A stretch of 64,000 nucleotides of DNA, from positions 179,868,756 to 179,932,755 of the forward strand of contig CM054063.1 of assembly GCA_028641055.1 (NCBI GenBank), in the 5' to 3' direction. Below are positions 1 through 11,267 of the stretch, piece after piece (position 1 is the stretch's first letter; every line of letters starts with the position of its first letter). The notes beneath the pieces were generated by a model, which was not told the DNA's origin, did no database searches, and saw only the letters and a list, made by a program, of their open reading frames with translations. Both the position numbers and the translations under genes were made by a program. This DNA is from Alopecurus myosuroides. Lineage: Eukaryota; Streptophyta; Magnoliopsida; Poales; Poaceae.

Positions 1-1958
1 TTGTGAGCAATGGTTAGCTTTTCAAACTCCTCGGTTAGTTTACCATGACCAACCCCAAACTCTACTTTATCCTTTTTAGCCTTTTTATATTTAGCAATAG
101 CAAGATCACGTTCCTTAATGATTTTAGAGACAAGTTCATTATGAGTGGTTTCAATAGTTTCAAGTTCATCCTCTAGAGAAACTCTACCATCATGCTCTTC
201 CTCAAGAGTCATTGAGAGAGATGCAATTTCATCCGCATCCCTTCTCTCAATCTCACCTTTCTTCTCAAGGGCCTCTTGGGCCTCTCCCAATTGCCTCATG
301 AGATGCTCAAAGTACTTCTTGGTCTCCCCTTGCATGTTAGACATAAAACGGTCCAAGGAGGCTCTTTCCTCTTCTTCTCTAAGACAAGTAATATGTTCTA
401 GTTCACTAGGGGTCTTAGAGTTAGGAGAGGATGATACCTCCGTGGCCTTAGCCATGAAGCACTTGGCATCGCGTTGAGGAAGATTTTCATTGGGGGATTC
501 AAAGAGAGATGACGAAGATGGAGTGGAAGCAATAGCTAGAGCGGCCACTTCACTTGTTGTTTCTTCTTCTTCATCACTCCCGGAATCATACTCCTCTTGA
601 GTCAAGAGCACAAACTTGGTAGGGGTCTTCTTGTTGAAAGGTTTCTTCTTGAAATGAGGTTTCTTGTATTCAACCTTGGATTTGTCCTTGCGGATTAGCT
701 TGCCGCTATGGTTCTCTCTATTCTCATAGGGGCACTCCGCAATGAAATGGTACTTGTCTTGGCAATTGAAGCAAGATCTCACTTTTTGAGCCCCATCATT
801 ACCATAACGAGACTTGGTCTTCTCCTCAACAAACTTCTTGCCTTTTGGGGGATTGTTCCAAAACTTTTGCACGGTGAGAGCTATTAGATCCTTTAGGACG
901 GGATCATATTCTTGTTCCTTCAATGGAGGCAATGCTTCTTCACCATCTTCATCATTCTCAACTTCTCTTGTCAACACCTTGGCCTTCAAAGCAACGGAAG
1001 CTCCTTGATGCATTCCAATGGCCCTAGCACGGTTGTCAAGAGCATACTTGGTTTGCACTTTGTAGGAGCTCAACTCTTGCATGACTTGGGTAGAGGTCAT
1101 GGTGGAGAAATCATGTCTCCCTTGAATGCTCTTCATATCCGTGCCCTCGAAAGGCATCACGGCAATTATGAACTTCCTCTTGATCCAAGCATCATCAATA
1201 TGTGTTGCACCCGCATTAGAGAAAGCGGTGGCAAGAGATTTGAGCCTCCGATACATGTCAACGTGATCTTCTCCATCACGCATGAAGAATCCTTCGGCCT
1301 CATTGGTCAAGGTGTCATAGCGATTTATTTGCATGCTTTCATTCCCAACAAACATGACGACAAGGGCATCCCATGTCTCTTTGGCGGTGGAGAAGTGTTG
1401 AAGATGCGGCATGTGATTGGGGCCCACGGCTTGATGAAGGATGGATAAAGCGGTGTAATTGAGTTGGCAATCCACAACCTCTCTTCTTGTGAGATTCTTG
1501 GGATCATATGGCTTGTATCCATCACGAGTGATTCTCCAAAGATCTATACAAGAAGAGTTCAAGTGAGTCTCCATGTAGTATTGCCATTCACGAAAAGAAT
1601 ATGCATCAATTTTAGGTGGATCTCCCCTAGGAATTATATAAGGAAAAGGGATGGGAGGATCGGGAGAATAATGGCCTTCAACGGCATGATATCCTTCCTT
1701 TCCATTCACACCCTTCTTAGCGGATTGTTCGGCGGAAGCAGTTTTAGGTGGTTCACCATCAACCCCAATCTTGGCACCCTCCGTTTCCGGAGGGGATGAG
1801 TCGACCACCTCCGGTTCCTTGGCTTTGAGGAGTGTTGTCATGAGTAGACGCAACTCCTCAAATTTAGTGTCTATGGATGAGGTCAATGATTCTCTCAAAG
1901 CATTGAGATCATTCATGGACACATTTCCTTCGGACGGAGCGTCATCCTCATCACCCAT
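1..1958 (-). CDS. gag: SIRE/Maximus-type Copia Gag, cut by window edge
   Basis: This frame encodes the Gag protein of a Copia retrotransposon, which packages element RNA in cytoplasmic particles. It opens at an ATG at 1958 on the minus strand and is open to position 1 (652 residues seen), so it is truncated only by the window. A canonical CX2CX4HX4C zinc knuckle is visible (Cys396, Cys399, His404, Cys409; near 730-773). Residues from about 115, starting PPKIDAYSFREW, look like the UBN2-type gag domain. After the knuckle come a basic stretch, an acidic serine-rich stretch and, from about residue 510, a long E/K/L-rich coiled coil. The start lies 41 bases inside the primer-binding site, as expected for a Copia gag. 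The plus-strand frames over this region are shadows. The family name is an inference from LTR and primer site; the Gag call is firm. Confidence 0.9.
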   Translation of the reverse strand, partial: MGDEDDAPSEGNVSMNDLNALRESLTSSIDTKFEELRLLMTTLLKAKEPEVVDSSPPETEGAKIGVDGEPPKTASAEQSAKKGVNGKEGYHAVEGHYSPDPPIPFPYIIPRGDPPKIDAYSFREWQYYMETHLNSSCIDLWRITRDGYKPYDPKNLTRREVVDCQLNYTALSILHQAVGPNHMPHLQHFSTAKETWDALVVMFVGNESMQINRYDTLTNEAEGFFMRDGEDHVDMYRRLKSLATAFSNAGATHIDDAWIKRKFIIAVMPFEGTDMKSIQGRHDFSTMTSTQVMQELSSYKVQTKYALDNRARAIGMHQGASVALKAKVLTREVENDEDGEEALPPLKEQEYDPVLKDLIALTVQKFWNNPPKGKKFVEEKTKSRYGNDGAQKVRSCFNCQDKYHFIAECPYENRENHSGKLIRKDKSKVEYKKPHFKKKPFNKKTPTKFVLLTQEEYDSGSDEEEETTSEVAALAIASTPSSSSLFESPNENLPQRDAKCFMAKATEVSSSPNSKTPSELEHITCLREEEERASLDRFMSNMQGETKKYFEHLMRQLGEAQEALEKKGEIERRDADEIASLSMTLEEEHDGRVSLEDELETIETTHNELVSKIIKERDLAIAKYKKAKKDKVEFGVGHGKLTEEFEKLTIAH

Positions 1959-1998
1959 ACTTAAACTCTTAGGCGGTTAAGCCCGATAGAAGAGCCGA

Positions 1999-2011
1999 GG
2001 CTCTGATACCA
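1999..2011 (-). other. Primer-binding site, initiator Met tRNA type
   Basis: The minus strand reads TGGTATCAGAGCC, the usual complement of the 3' end of plant initiator tRNA-Met. It sits two bases inside the LTR end at 2014 and fixes the element's orientation as minus. Confidence 0.9.
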
Positions 2012-2013
2012 AT

Positions 2014-3438
2014 TGAAAGTATAGTATGGGCACCTAGAGGGGGGGGGGTGAATAGGTGCTACGGCAAATTTTATTTTTTCTCAAATTTAGGCTTGACAAG
2101 AAAGGTAAATTCTCTAGATAGTGCAACTAGTGATGAATTTACCTATATGACAAGACAAGCAATCAATGCAACAAGTACAAGTAAGTAAAGAGAGGGAGGA
2201 ACGAGGTAACCGATGGAAGCACACGGAGACACGATGTATTTCCGAGTTCCTCCTTTTTAGGGGAGTACGTCTCGTTGGAGGGGTGTGAGCTCGCCACAAA
2301 GGCCTACTCAACGCCACTAAGGCTTCACCCTATTCTCCGATGAACTTCGCCACAAAGGCCTAGTTCACCTTCCACTATAGAACCCCTTTGAGGCGGGGAT
2401 CAAATCCTTTACAAACACCTTGGGGCACACACCCACAACTTAATTGGGGGCTCCCAACAACTCTTGAATCACCAACTAGAAACAAGATGCCTAGGTTCTC
2501 CACAAGAGGAAACCCTAGGCAAGATCCCTCGAGCTAGAGAGGGGGAAATGAAGAACGGGTCGGTGAAGATGTAGATCGGGGCCTTCTCCTTCAATCCTCC
2601 AAAGATCTTCAAGATTGGGTGGAGGGATTGGGAGTTATGAGGGATTTGGTGAGTTCTTAAATGCTCATCAATGCTAAGGGGAAGAACTAGATCTTGAGGA
2701 AGAAGAGGAGGGCTATTTATAGTCCCTCCTCACAACTAGTCGTTGTGCAGGAAAAAAGGTACCGGAATATCCGGTCCAAGTTTGGACCGGAATATCCGGT
2801 TAGTTTGCTCCACGCAGAACTGCAGTGCTGGACCGGATTATCCGGTTGATCTGAAATAATCCGGTACAAATAATCCGGTAGATGCCAGTACGCAAATCTT
2901 CTAGTCCTTAGCCATTTCTCCACTTCCTCAACTGCAACCGGAATATCCGGTAGATATGAAATATCCGGTACAAATAATCCGGTTGACTCCAGTAGCTCAA
3001 AACTTCCAGTCCTTAGCAGTTTTTCGCAGCAACCGGAATATCCGGTCCGGGATGAATAATCCGGTCCAAATAATCCGGTTGACTCCAGTAGCTCAAAACT
3101 TCAGTCCTTAGCAATTTTCCGCAGCAACCGGAATATCCGGTCCAGGATGAAATATCCGGTCCGAATAATCCGGTTGATTCCAGTATGCAAAATTCTCAGT
3201 CCTTAGCCATTTTTGAGCTCCTTTCTCAGCAACCGGAATATCCGGTCCAGGATGAATAATCCGGTCCGAATAATCCGGTTGAGTTCTGTCCCAAAAACCT
3301 CAGGCCAAACTTCACCGACTTTTCAGTGCTCGATGCCGATGTTAAGTATAACACCTGCACACTAAACACCTCGATAAATAATGTACTTAGTATTGTTAAC
3401 TAACACACAAAACACTGGGAAAACGAAATGCACTTTCA
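2014..3438 (-). repeat. 5' LTR of the SIRE-type Copia element
   Basis: The 1425-bp LTR is bounded by the perfect inverted termini TGAAAGT (2014-2020) and ACTTTCA (3432-3438). The proximal end contains the CACCTAGAGG...GTGAATAGG block common in SIRE/Maximus LTRs of grasses. The five bases outside the distal end are cttaa; the partner LTR is left of the window, so the target duplication cannot be checked. The distal half holds the palindrome array listed separately. Confidence 0.85.
2757..3290. repeat. Tandem array of ATCCGG palindromes in LTR
   Basis: About five to six units of roughly 95-105 bp repeat in tandem. Each carries the palindrome ACCGGAATATCCGGT followed by one or two half-palindromes of the form ATAATCCGGT, then a spacer resembling GACTCCAGTAGCTCAAAAC and TCAGTCCTTAGC. 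Full palindromes start near 2761, 2786, 2834 (variant with GATTATC), 2938, 3034, 3128 and 3234. The array makes up more than a third of the LTR. Confidence 0.85.
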
Positions 3439-3628
3439 CTTAAGCGCGTGACCCGTAAAGGCTCGATAACACACAGTCATGTTCTGGTACTTACCAAAGA
3501 ATAACCAACAACGAGAATATGGACTTCCATGATGGCTCCCGTGTGTTCCCGAAGAACAAGGGAACCTTATAAGTTACTCATTGAACTTATTCCCTTAACT
3601 TCACTTACCAACAATATCACGAGGTGAG
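3439..3628. other. Unassigned segment between two elements
   Basis: About 190 bp separate the Copia LTR end from the first recognisable Athila-like LTR bases. I see no ORF and no clear terminal signature. It is either flanking DNA into which the Copia element inserted or part of another degraded element. Confidence 0.4.
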
Positions 3629-3674
3629 ACAAACATGGAGCATAAAAAATTATAGATAAGTTTGAGACGTATCA
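3629..3674 (-). repeat. Truncated 3' LTR stub of Athila-like element no. 1
   Basis: Read on the minus strand, the stub begins TGATACGTCTCAAAC and matches the start of the 5' LTR at 18161 with a few substitutions for about 46 bp. The similarity then stops abruptly. A full LTR should be about 1.33 kb, so this is a truncation or recombination breakpoint. Confidence 0.7.
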
Positions 3675-6248
3675 GCATCGCCAAGCTTAACTTCTGCTCA
3701 TCCTCGACTAGGTAAGTGATAACAAAATAATTTTTGAGGTGACATGAAGCCAACACAAATCTTAATCAACATTATGTAAAAGCATTGCAAGCTGAGATCA
3801 AAGTACTTTAACAAATGCATGATTAATATTATTTGAATTAATGTAAACTTAGCAACTATGTTGCACATGAAAAGTAACACAAATAAATGACAATGAATAA
3901 TGAAGAATTGAAAGTGATACATTTGTTTCAATCATAAAGAAAAACACAATAAGGTGGCATCCAACTTGTCCTTCGTGTGGTAGCAAAACATAAATACCAG
4001 GATACCTTCAAAGTTTAAATGGTGACTAGATACAAATAATTTGAGAGCAAGTAATATCATAGTCACGAATCGATCAATAATAAATTTTGGGACTATGCAC
4101 ATTATACTCAGAATGACAACTATGCTCTCTTAACTAGTGCATAAAGTAAGAAGATGAAGACTCGACATAAAATTAAAAGGAAGGCCCTTCACAGAGGGAA
4201 GCAGGGATTACTCATGTGGTAGAGCTTTTTATTTAATAAAACAAAGATATTGAAAACAACTTTTTAGAGAGGTGTATGTCTATGTCAACGAATGGTAATG
4301 AAAAACTTATCATAATCCATGTCAAGCAAAGTGTTTATTTTGAGAGTGGCTTCCATTAGCATTTTTAATTTATTGGTTGGCATTTCCCCCCACCTTTCTT
4401 TCGCAAACCAGGGCTAGCCGTATCCATGGGCACCCACTAGCTTTCATCAAACCATGTTGAAGTGCCTTTTTTATTAGTTTGAATTCATATAATTTGGCAC
4501 CAGCTCTCGGTGAATTAAGACGAGCACAGATTCCATATTCATCGGGTAAAATAATGAAGAAGAACTTTGCTTGACATAAACCATAATAAATTTTAAACTA
4601 CTTCCTCATGAGCTAAAACAGGAACACAAAACAGGTTAATAATTTTTAAGGTTTAAAGGTAGCACACGAGAAATTTACTTGGAGTGGCGGTGAAATACCA
4701 CATATAGGTAGATATGGTGGACACATTTGGCAAACTTTGTTTTTTGGGAGTTGGATGCATGACTAGAGCACATACTCAGTATAGGTGAAGGCTAGCGAAA
4801 GACTGGGCGCGACCAACTAAGAGAGCAATAACGGTCATAATCATGCATAGCGAAAGAACATCATTAATCAAAGCATGAAGTGATATTACAAGTAAAAAAC
4901 TAAATGATCATCAAGGCTAGAGGTGCCTTTGTTTGTAGTCATAACATGGTGTCAGCATGCGCCAAGTCAATCCAGATAAATCATTCAAAAGAGAAATACC
5001 ACCATACTATGCTTCAATATGAGAAAACAACACATGATTTAATTTCAATGGAACATTAAGAACTCTCAGTTATTTGAGACTAGTCATGATACATCATAAA
5101 TAAATAAGCACACAATTAAAATAACATCTAACATTACATGCCAAAGTCTAAGCCACAACCAAAACAAGTTTCCTATTGCACCATTATAAGCATGAAACAT
5201 TTTACACTTTTCCAATACCAATCAACTTATTTGAAACAACTCTCAAAGAAAATAATCATAAAAGACAAGAGAGCTAATCATATATAACTGAATCAAACCA
5301 ACAAGCTCTGAAAAAAATTCGAGTGAAAAACAAGAGCTAAACGCATTAGTAGCAAAAAATGAACACTCAAATGGAGCGTGTCTCTCTCGAAAATAAAATT
5401 GCTAGGATCCAACCAAAAGCTAAAACAAAGAAAAGAAAACAAAACTGAAAGCAAAATAAACTGAAAGCAAAATAAAATGATGCTCCAAGTATGATGTGAA
5501 GCAATAAAAATATAGTGATTTGAAAGAAATCTGATATTTCTTTGATGAAGAAGATGATGCCTTGGGCATCCCCAAGCTTTGACGCTTGCACTTCTTGAAT
5601 ATGTCTTGGGGTGGCATGGACGTCCCCAAGTTTTAGCTTTTGTCCATCCTTCATCTCAGCACATCATACTTCTCTCCCTACAATTGAAAACTTCCTCCAC
5701 TTAAAACTTCTCGCAATCTTTGTTAGCAACGTTAGTGAATCAAAATAATAAATCTACTTGGTTCAGTTTCAACAGAATTCTAACACTCAATTTAAAATAT
5801 TATCTACTGTCACAACTTCTTTGAAAGTTCTTGCCCTCAAAAGAACATCAAAACAAAGAGATTGAGAGTCAAATGCAAATATTGGCAGAGATCTGTCAAA
5901 ACATAATAGTTGGTAAAGATGAATTTTTTAGAAAATCTTAAGTTAGATAACAACCTGGGACATGTTTATATTTTTTTCAAAGCAATCCGACGTTCTGGCT
6001 GAGAGAAATAATGTATTTGGTGTCAGCCCAGAAATCTGCTTCAGAACAACAACTTCCCAAATCGCACTACCTCTCTATTAGAGGTTAATCTTGGCACAAA
6101 AATGAACTAAAAAGTATAAGGAGCGGTTTCTATAGAGGCAACAACTTCAAAGACACAAAAATAACAAAAGAAAACAGAAGAAAACAAAAAGGAAACAAAG
6201 GAAAACAAAAGTGGGTTGCCTCCCACAAGTGCTTTTATTTAACACATT
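3675..6248 (-). other. Long non-coding 3' internal region of Athila-like element no. 1
   Basis: This AT-rich stretch starts with the polypurine-type sequence CTTAAGCTTGGCGATGC in a decayed form on the minus strand (plus 3675-3690). It has no convincing coding frame. It resembles the equivalent region of element no. 2 (about 42408-44500), for example the shared block around 4690-4790 and 43490-43590. Copies of the AAGCTTGGGGATG-like motif occur near 5566-5578. Confidence 0.65.
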
Positions 6249-7700
6249 TTAGCTAGTTAAGGTGTTTTTAAAATAAGCACATAAGAACAAGAATTGAAAC
6301 ATAATAGTAGAGGGAATCAAGAAGCAAATATAAATCACATTTAAATCTAACCCACTTCCTATGAAAAATAATATTGTAAAGAAATAACTCATTGAAGCAC
6401 AAAGGAACTTGATTCTTATTACGGTCCAAAATAGTGGGATCAACATTAGATAAAGTCACGGTCTCTCCAAACCCACTTTTGAAAATATTATCATAAGATT
6501 GAACAAACTTGTGGAATTAATACTACCTAAATTCATGGAATCTCCAAACCCACTTGCATCATTGTAATCATCATAGATAGGTGGCATATTATAATCATAA
6601 TCAATTTTCTCCTCCAAGTTAGGTGAGCTAAGAGGTTCATTTTCAGTTATTATATCATCATCATAAGCATTTGGGCAATTATAATCGCTAGCAAAATAAT
6701 TTTAAAACATCACATTATAAATAGCAAAGTTATTTTCAAACCCATCATCCCCAAGCTTAAAACTCTTTCCATATCATCATTAGAAGGAACATGGGTATAT
6801 CTAATAGCATAGCAATTATTAATATCACCATTTTGAGAATTGGTGCCAAAATAGTTTCAAGATTATAAGTAATATCATTATTGTCCCAATCATGATCATC
6901 AAATTCAGTAGTAGGCATAAAATAATCATCTTCAATGGTGCCTACAGAATTAACATCACAATAATAACCAATATAAAAATCATGTATATCATCTTCAATA
7001 TTAATTTTTGAATCATACTCACTAGGAATAACCATGAGAGGAGCAAAATGATTAGGGGAAGGTACCATATCCTCTCCCTTTTGCCTCCTCCTCCTCCTCA
7101 TCTTCTTCTTCTTCTCCTTAGCTGCCTTAGGAGAGAGTGGTGGGAAAGGAAGCTTCTCCACGTACTCTGATTTAACATTAGAAACAATAGGAGAAACTTG
7201 GGAGATTTTCTCCCTTTCGTTAGTGGCAATAAAATAAACATTCTTCCTTTCATAATTTGGTAAAGTTCCATTCTTTCTAATATTTTATATGTGAGTATTT
7301 TCATGGCAATTATCAACATAATAAAAGTGGCATCCCTGCAAAATGTTCTTTATCCCCAAATTATTCATGTCTAACACAGAGGTTTTTCCTAATAACTCTT
7401 CACACCCCAAAAATAATGTAAGTTCATCATAAAGATCAGAGGTGATCATGTCACCACAAAGGGATTAATGATAAGTATAATCATTGGAAATTAAAGTGCC
7501 CTACTTCATTGAAAAGATCACAAATAGAAGGATAGTGGTCTTGCACTTTTTCAGCAAACATTTAGATCAATATTCCATATGCTAGTTTTTCATGCTTATG
7601 CTGCTTACAATAATTATCTTCTTCAACCCGAGTACTTTCACAAGGTCTACACACTCCACAAAAGTTAACATGCTTATATAAGACATTATTTTCAGAAACT
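6249..7700 (-). pseudogene. Degenerate PPIYDD-type protein with membrane segments
   Basis: Several broken minus-strand frames (for example 6249-6459 and 6757-7161) keep parts of the protein that is intact in element B (51778-52545). Shared pieces are an SPNLEEKIDYDYN-like block followed by MPPIYDDYND (around 6575-6640) and a HRKWVRFKCDLYLLLD block near 6330-6365 followed by hydrophobic residues. The upstream part is very acidic with a lysine/arginine-rich patch (near 7085-7120). In-frame stops and frame changes separate the pieces, so no full protein can be made. Proteins of this kind occupy an accessory slot in grass Athila-like elements. An env-like role is only suggested by the hydrophobic end. 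Confidence 0.55.
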
Positions 7701-7920
7701 GGATCATGTCTATTGCAATCACTATCAACTATTTAACTTTCTTTGCAAATGTCTTTAAAAGGTTCATGATACTTGGTCCAATTATCTTTAGGAACATTGA
7801 TATGAGAAGCAAAAGATTTGCAAAAATAAACACCTATTTGAGAATCAAGTCTAAACTAAGCACTAAGTTTATCAAAATTATCAGTTTCAACAAAGGACTT
7901 AATGCAATCGTACTCATAAT

Positions 7921-8594
7921 CTATACATGTTTCTTTACTTTTGTTGATCTCCCAATATTTAGCCTTTTTTGAATCCTTTCAATAAGATCCCATTTAACAT
8001 AAACTTTCTGGTTCGTAAAAGAACCCATATAAGAAGAATCAAGCATATATTTGTCTTGACGAGAAAGCCTTGCATAAAAATTGTTAACAATAATTTCATT
8101 TGAAAAGTTATGATTGGGGAATTTAAGCATTAATGATTTAAGTCTTCCCCAAGCTTGAGAAATTCCCTCTCCGTCACGAGGCCAACAGTTATATATATAG
8201 TTCTTGTCTTGATGCATTTCCTGAAGAGGATAAAATTTAGAGTAAAAGAGAGATATAAGATCCTTATAATCCAATAAGTGAGATTCATTTGGGATCTTAT
8301 TGAAAGGATACCAATCCCGTGTCTTATCTTTAAGTGATAAGGGAAATATTTTCCTCATGATTACTTCACCTGATACACCTGAAATTTTAAATAACGTGCA
8401 CAATTTTTAATATTAAGCAGATGCACACTTGGATGGACTGATCCATCTCATGCATAACGATTATTCATAACACGATCGATTATCCCCATAGGTATTGTAA
8501 AAGGAACAATTTCAGTAGGCGGAGGACCTTTCTCTACCACATGAATGATTGAGGGGTCATTCCTAAACAGCCAACTAATAGTAGAGGTTTCCAT
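7921..8594 (-). pseudogene. gag: Athila-like Gag remnant
   Basis: A minus-strand ATG at 8594 opens a frame (METSTISWLFRNDPSIIHVV...) that reaches an in-frame stop after about 48 residues. Coding resumes in 7921-8403 as a 160-residue frame with recognisable retrotransposon Gag features: IMRKIFPLSLKDKTRDWY, then a region with LLDYKDLISLFYSKF and a DGEGISQAWGRLKSL motif. These correspond to the KLFPFSLRGKAKEWLLSLP and SWDDL blocks of the Gag in element A. There is no zinc knuckle, as is common for this lineage. The first part is broken by a stop and a frame change near 8400-8450. Confidence 0.65.
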
Positions 8595-8737
8595 AATAAA
8601 TCAAAGTAACAAACATAAAAAAAAGAACAAAAGATGAAACAAGAAACACGTAAAAATAATCCTAACTAGTGAAAATAAAAACAAGAAACAAAAAGAAAAA
8701 ATTGCAAGATCTAAAGAGATACCTTCAAGAGCTAACC

Positions 8738-8755
8738 TCCTTGGCAACGACCCTA
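8738..8755 (-). other. Decayed tRNA-Asp type primer-binding site
   Basis: The minus strand reads TAGGGTCGTTGCCAAGGA where intact Athila-type sites read TGGCGCCGTTGCCGGGGA (as at 51685-51702). It sits ten bases from the LTR end at 8766, the same spacing as in elements A and B. Several substitutions suggest an old copy. Confidence 0.6.
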
Positions 8756-8765
8756 GAAAAGAGCT

Positions 8766-9253
8766 TGATGTCTACTACACGCTGCAACTCTTGTAGACTA
8801 TGTTGGGCCTCCAAGCGTAGAGGTTTGTAGGACAACATGAAATTTCCCTCAAGTGACTAACCCAACGTTTATCGAACTCAAAGAGGTATAGGTTAGATTC
8901 ATCCCTCTCAAGCAACCCTGCAATTAAGATACAAGAAGTATCTTGTGTCCCCAACACACCTAATACAATTATAAATTGTATAGGTGCACTAGTTCGGCGA
9001 AGAGATGATAAAATATGGGTAATATGGATGGGAAAAAAGGTTTTGTAACTCTGTAATTAAAATGGCAGCAAGCAAACAAGTAGTAATTTAACGGAAAGAA
9101 AAATATATAGCGACGGTGGAAAACAAGGCCTAGGGATCATACTTTTACTGATGATCACTTTCAACAACATTAACATAATTTAACACAAGATATTTCCTCT
9201 TACAATATGAAAGATAGATCAAATAGGATAAGAACCGCGTAGGGCTACACAAG
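8766..9253 (-). repeat. 5' LTR of Athila-like no. 1, inner part
   Basis: This 488-bp piece begins with TGATGTCTAC on the plus strand and contains the block GTTGGGCCTCCAAG, which also occurs near the start of the solo LTR at 22155. It is interrupted at 9253 by element A and continues at 17318. Confidence 0.8.
9249..9253. repeat. Left target-site duplication of element A (acaag)
   Basis: The five bases acaag precede LTR start TGATGC and recur at 17313-17317 directly after the right LTR. This proves the element boundaries and its insertion into the older LTR. Confidence 0.9.
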
Positions 9254-9557
9254 TGATGCATGTAAAATGCATAGATGAATTTTGCATATTTTCACATGGT
9301 TTTCTATTACATATTGCATCATATAAGGGTATAATTCAATGTTTTATAGTATTTTGGGGTTAAATTACAAAGTCCCCCAACTTTTATGGAAATAACCCTG
9401 CCTGTCAGAAACCCTGTTTTCTATATTTTTGATGTTTCAGGGGGCAAACTGCCGCGAAATCACCTGAAAATCTGCGGGGGTCATTTTCTTGGAAGGAGAA
9501 GACTTGCGGGCGAAGGATCCACAAGAATTGGGCAAAGAGGCAAAAAAGAGGACCCTC

Positions 9558-9584
9558 CACGCGGCCAGATTCCTTGGCCGCGTG
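9558..9584. promoter_or_regulatory. Perfect inverted repeat upstream of the LTR TATA box
   Basis: CACGCGGCC and GGCCGCGTG form a perfect 9-bp stem around an 8-base loop. The same hairpin is at 15949-15975 in the other LTR and at 50573-50599 in the otherwise different LTR of element B. Confidence 0.8.
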
Positions 9585-9662
9585 AGAGGCCCCCTTTTGG
9601 CCCCTGTGGCCCCAATTCCTTCCATCTTCGACTTACCGACCCCGTCTTGACCTAAAACCGAC

Positions 9663-9670
9663 TATAAAAA
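9663..9670 (+). promoter_or_regulatory. TATA box of element A 5' LTR
   Basis: The sequence CTATAAAAAGG is conserved in the 3' LTR (16053-16062) and matches TATATAAAGG in element B (50679-50687). It is followed by a GC-rich leader. Confidence 0.65.
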
Positions 9671-10930
9671 GGGTCCCCCGTACCCTTACGGAGGGGAGGG
9701 CCGCCGAAACACCAAAACAGAGACCAAAAGTTCCAGATTGGAGGGGGAAAACTCCGGCGGGGCGCCGCCGGTGTGATCTCCTACCCCTCCAACGTCATCT
9801 CCATCGACATCTCCATGAAGAGGGAGTAGTCTACCCCAGGGCTATGGGTTTGTGGAAGTAGCACTTGTATCTCTTTCTCTATGTGCTTCACTAATTAGAT
9901 CCGTATGAGCTGCCTCACATGATTACGGGCACTGTTGTAATTCCTATGTGGTGGATATTTTCTATGAGTTATTGAATCTGAGTTTGCAATTGTTTCTCTT
10001 GAGTTATTTGACTAGATGTATCTTATGTACCCCGTTCTTATTTGCTAGCTTTGATCAATCTAGTTCTTGAGAGCGTGTGTGGAGTGATGGGTGCATTAGT
10101 TGGAGTAACGGGGGGTGGCTAGTGCTGTGAAAGTGACAAAGTTCAGCGATCCACTTAGGTTTTGTTAAACCTTTCTTAGTTACCTCACTAGGGATAAAAA
10201 GGAGTACCTTGTTACCGGGGATTTGAAGTGACACTAATCAATCTCCATGACTAGATCTAGCAAGTTCTTACTTCAACTTCATGTCACATTGCTTAAAGCT
10301 ATACTCTAGTTTTTCCTTAATTATCGAGGTGTTATGATTTATTTCGCATCTTGGTGGAGTATAAGAGGGATCAATATGACCGTAGAGATCTCTATGCTAG
10401 GACGTGATGCCCATATGAAAGTACTCAATGTTAACATGTTATTGTAATCTCACATGTAGTTCTTTATGTCCATCGTCTACTTTATTTGAGAGAATGCAAG
10501 TGTGAAACCATGAACCCCGGTCCTATTTTAAATATAAGAAAACACTCTAGTTACTTTACTTGCATCTCCAATTCGAATTTACATTATCTCCATCACCACT
10601 TGCATCACAAAAATACAAAAACAATCCATTGCATATTTATTTTCTCATTTGCATTTAGTAGTAGATTTAATTATTGCACATTTACTTTCAGTTTTGCATT
10701 GCAATTTAGAAGTCTCACACCTTGTGCTTGACAACCACTTGGTGAGGTTGAGGGCACAAAATTCTCTACTTTTTTGCAGGATCCTGGAGGAAGCTTGGAA
10801 TACAACTGCTGAAATACTGGCTCCCCAAGAGTTCGATATAAACCCTCGAGTCACCCTCGTGGGGAAGAAGGCTTGCCACTAGCTACACACTCTGCACTTG
10901 GAGTCTCAACCTAGCCATCAAGCGTTTTTC

Positions 10931-10948
10931 TGGCGCAGTTGCCGGGGA
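10931..10948 (+). other. Primer-binding site of element A
   Basis: TGGCGCAGTTGCCGGGGA lies ten bases after the LTR end. It differs by one base from the Athila-type tRNA-Asp site in element B. Confidence 0.8.
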
Positions 10949-11267
10949 GACATAGGTGAAGGAGTTGTCCAAGGGAGCTCACAAAAAGTCTTCATCACCA
11001 ACAAGGTGTGCAAACACCTAAGCTTGGGGAGGTTGCACCTACGTGAGTACCGTCCTTTCTATCTCCACCTTCTTTCAAGTAGATTGTTTTGTTTCTTGTC
11101 TTGTTTTTGTTTTTGTTCTTGTTTTTGTTTTGTCTTGCATATTTTATTTTAGTTTGCATTTTAGTTTTGCATTTAGTTATCTATATTATTTTAGTATTTC
11201 GAATTTGCTTAGTTACTTTACTTTTGTTTTGCATAAAAAAATTAAAAACTAAATAAAAACTGTTAAA

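Larger units (their letters stand above)
9254..10920 (+). repeat. 5' LTR of element A
   Basis: It starts TGATGCATG and ends GCCATCA. It carries a 9-bp-stem hairpin (9558-9584) and a TATA box (9663-9670), so transcription should begin around 9690-9700. Small ORFs inside it are repeated in the 3' LTR and are not genes. Confidence 0.9.

Noticed and set aside
145..1980. Several plus-strand ORFs (145-477, 912-1448, 1464-1799 and others)
   Set aside because: They are opposite a continuous minus-strand Gag frame with a zinc knuckle; they show no domain of their own.
2757..3290. Regularly spaced palindromic repeats suggesting a CRISPR array
   Set aside because: Spacers are also repeated and similar, the context is a plant LTR, and no cas gene exists.
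9386..9655. 89-codon ORF repeated at 15777-16046
   Set aside because: It lies in the LTR U3 region over the hairpin and TATA box; it is duplicated only because LTRs are duplicated.
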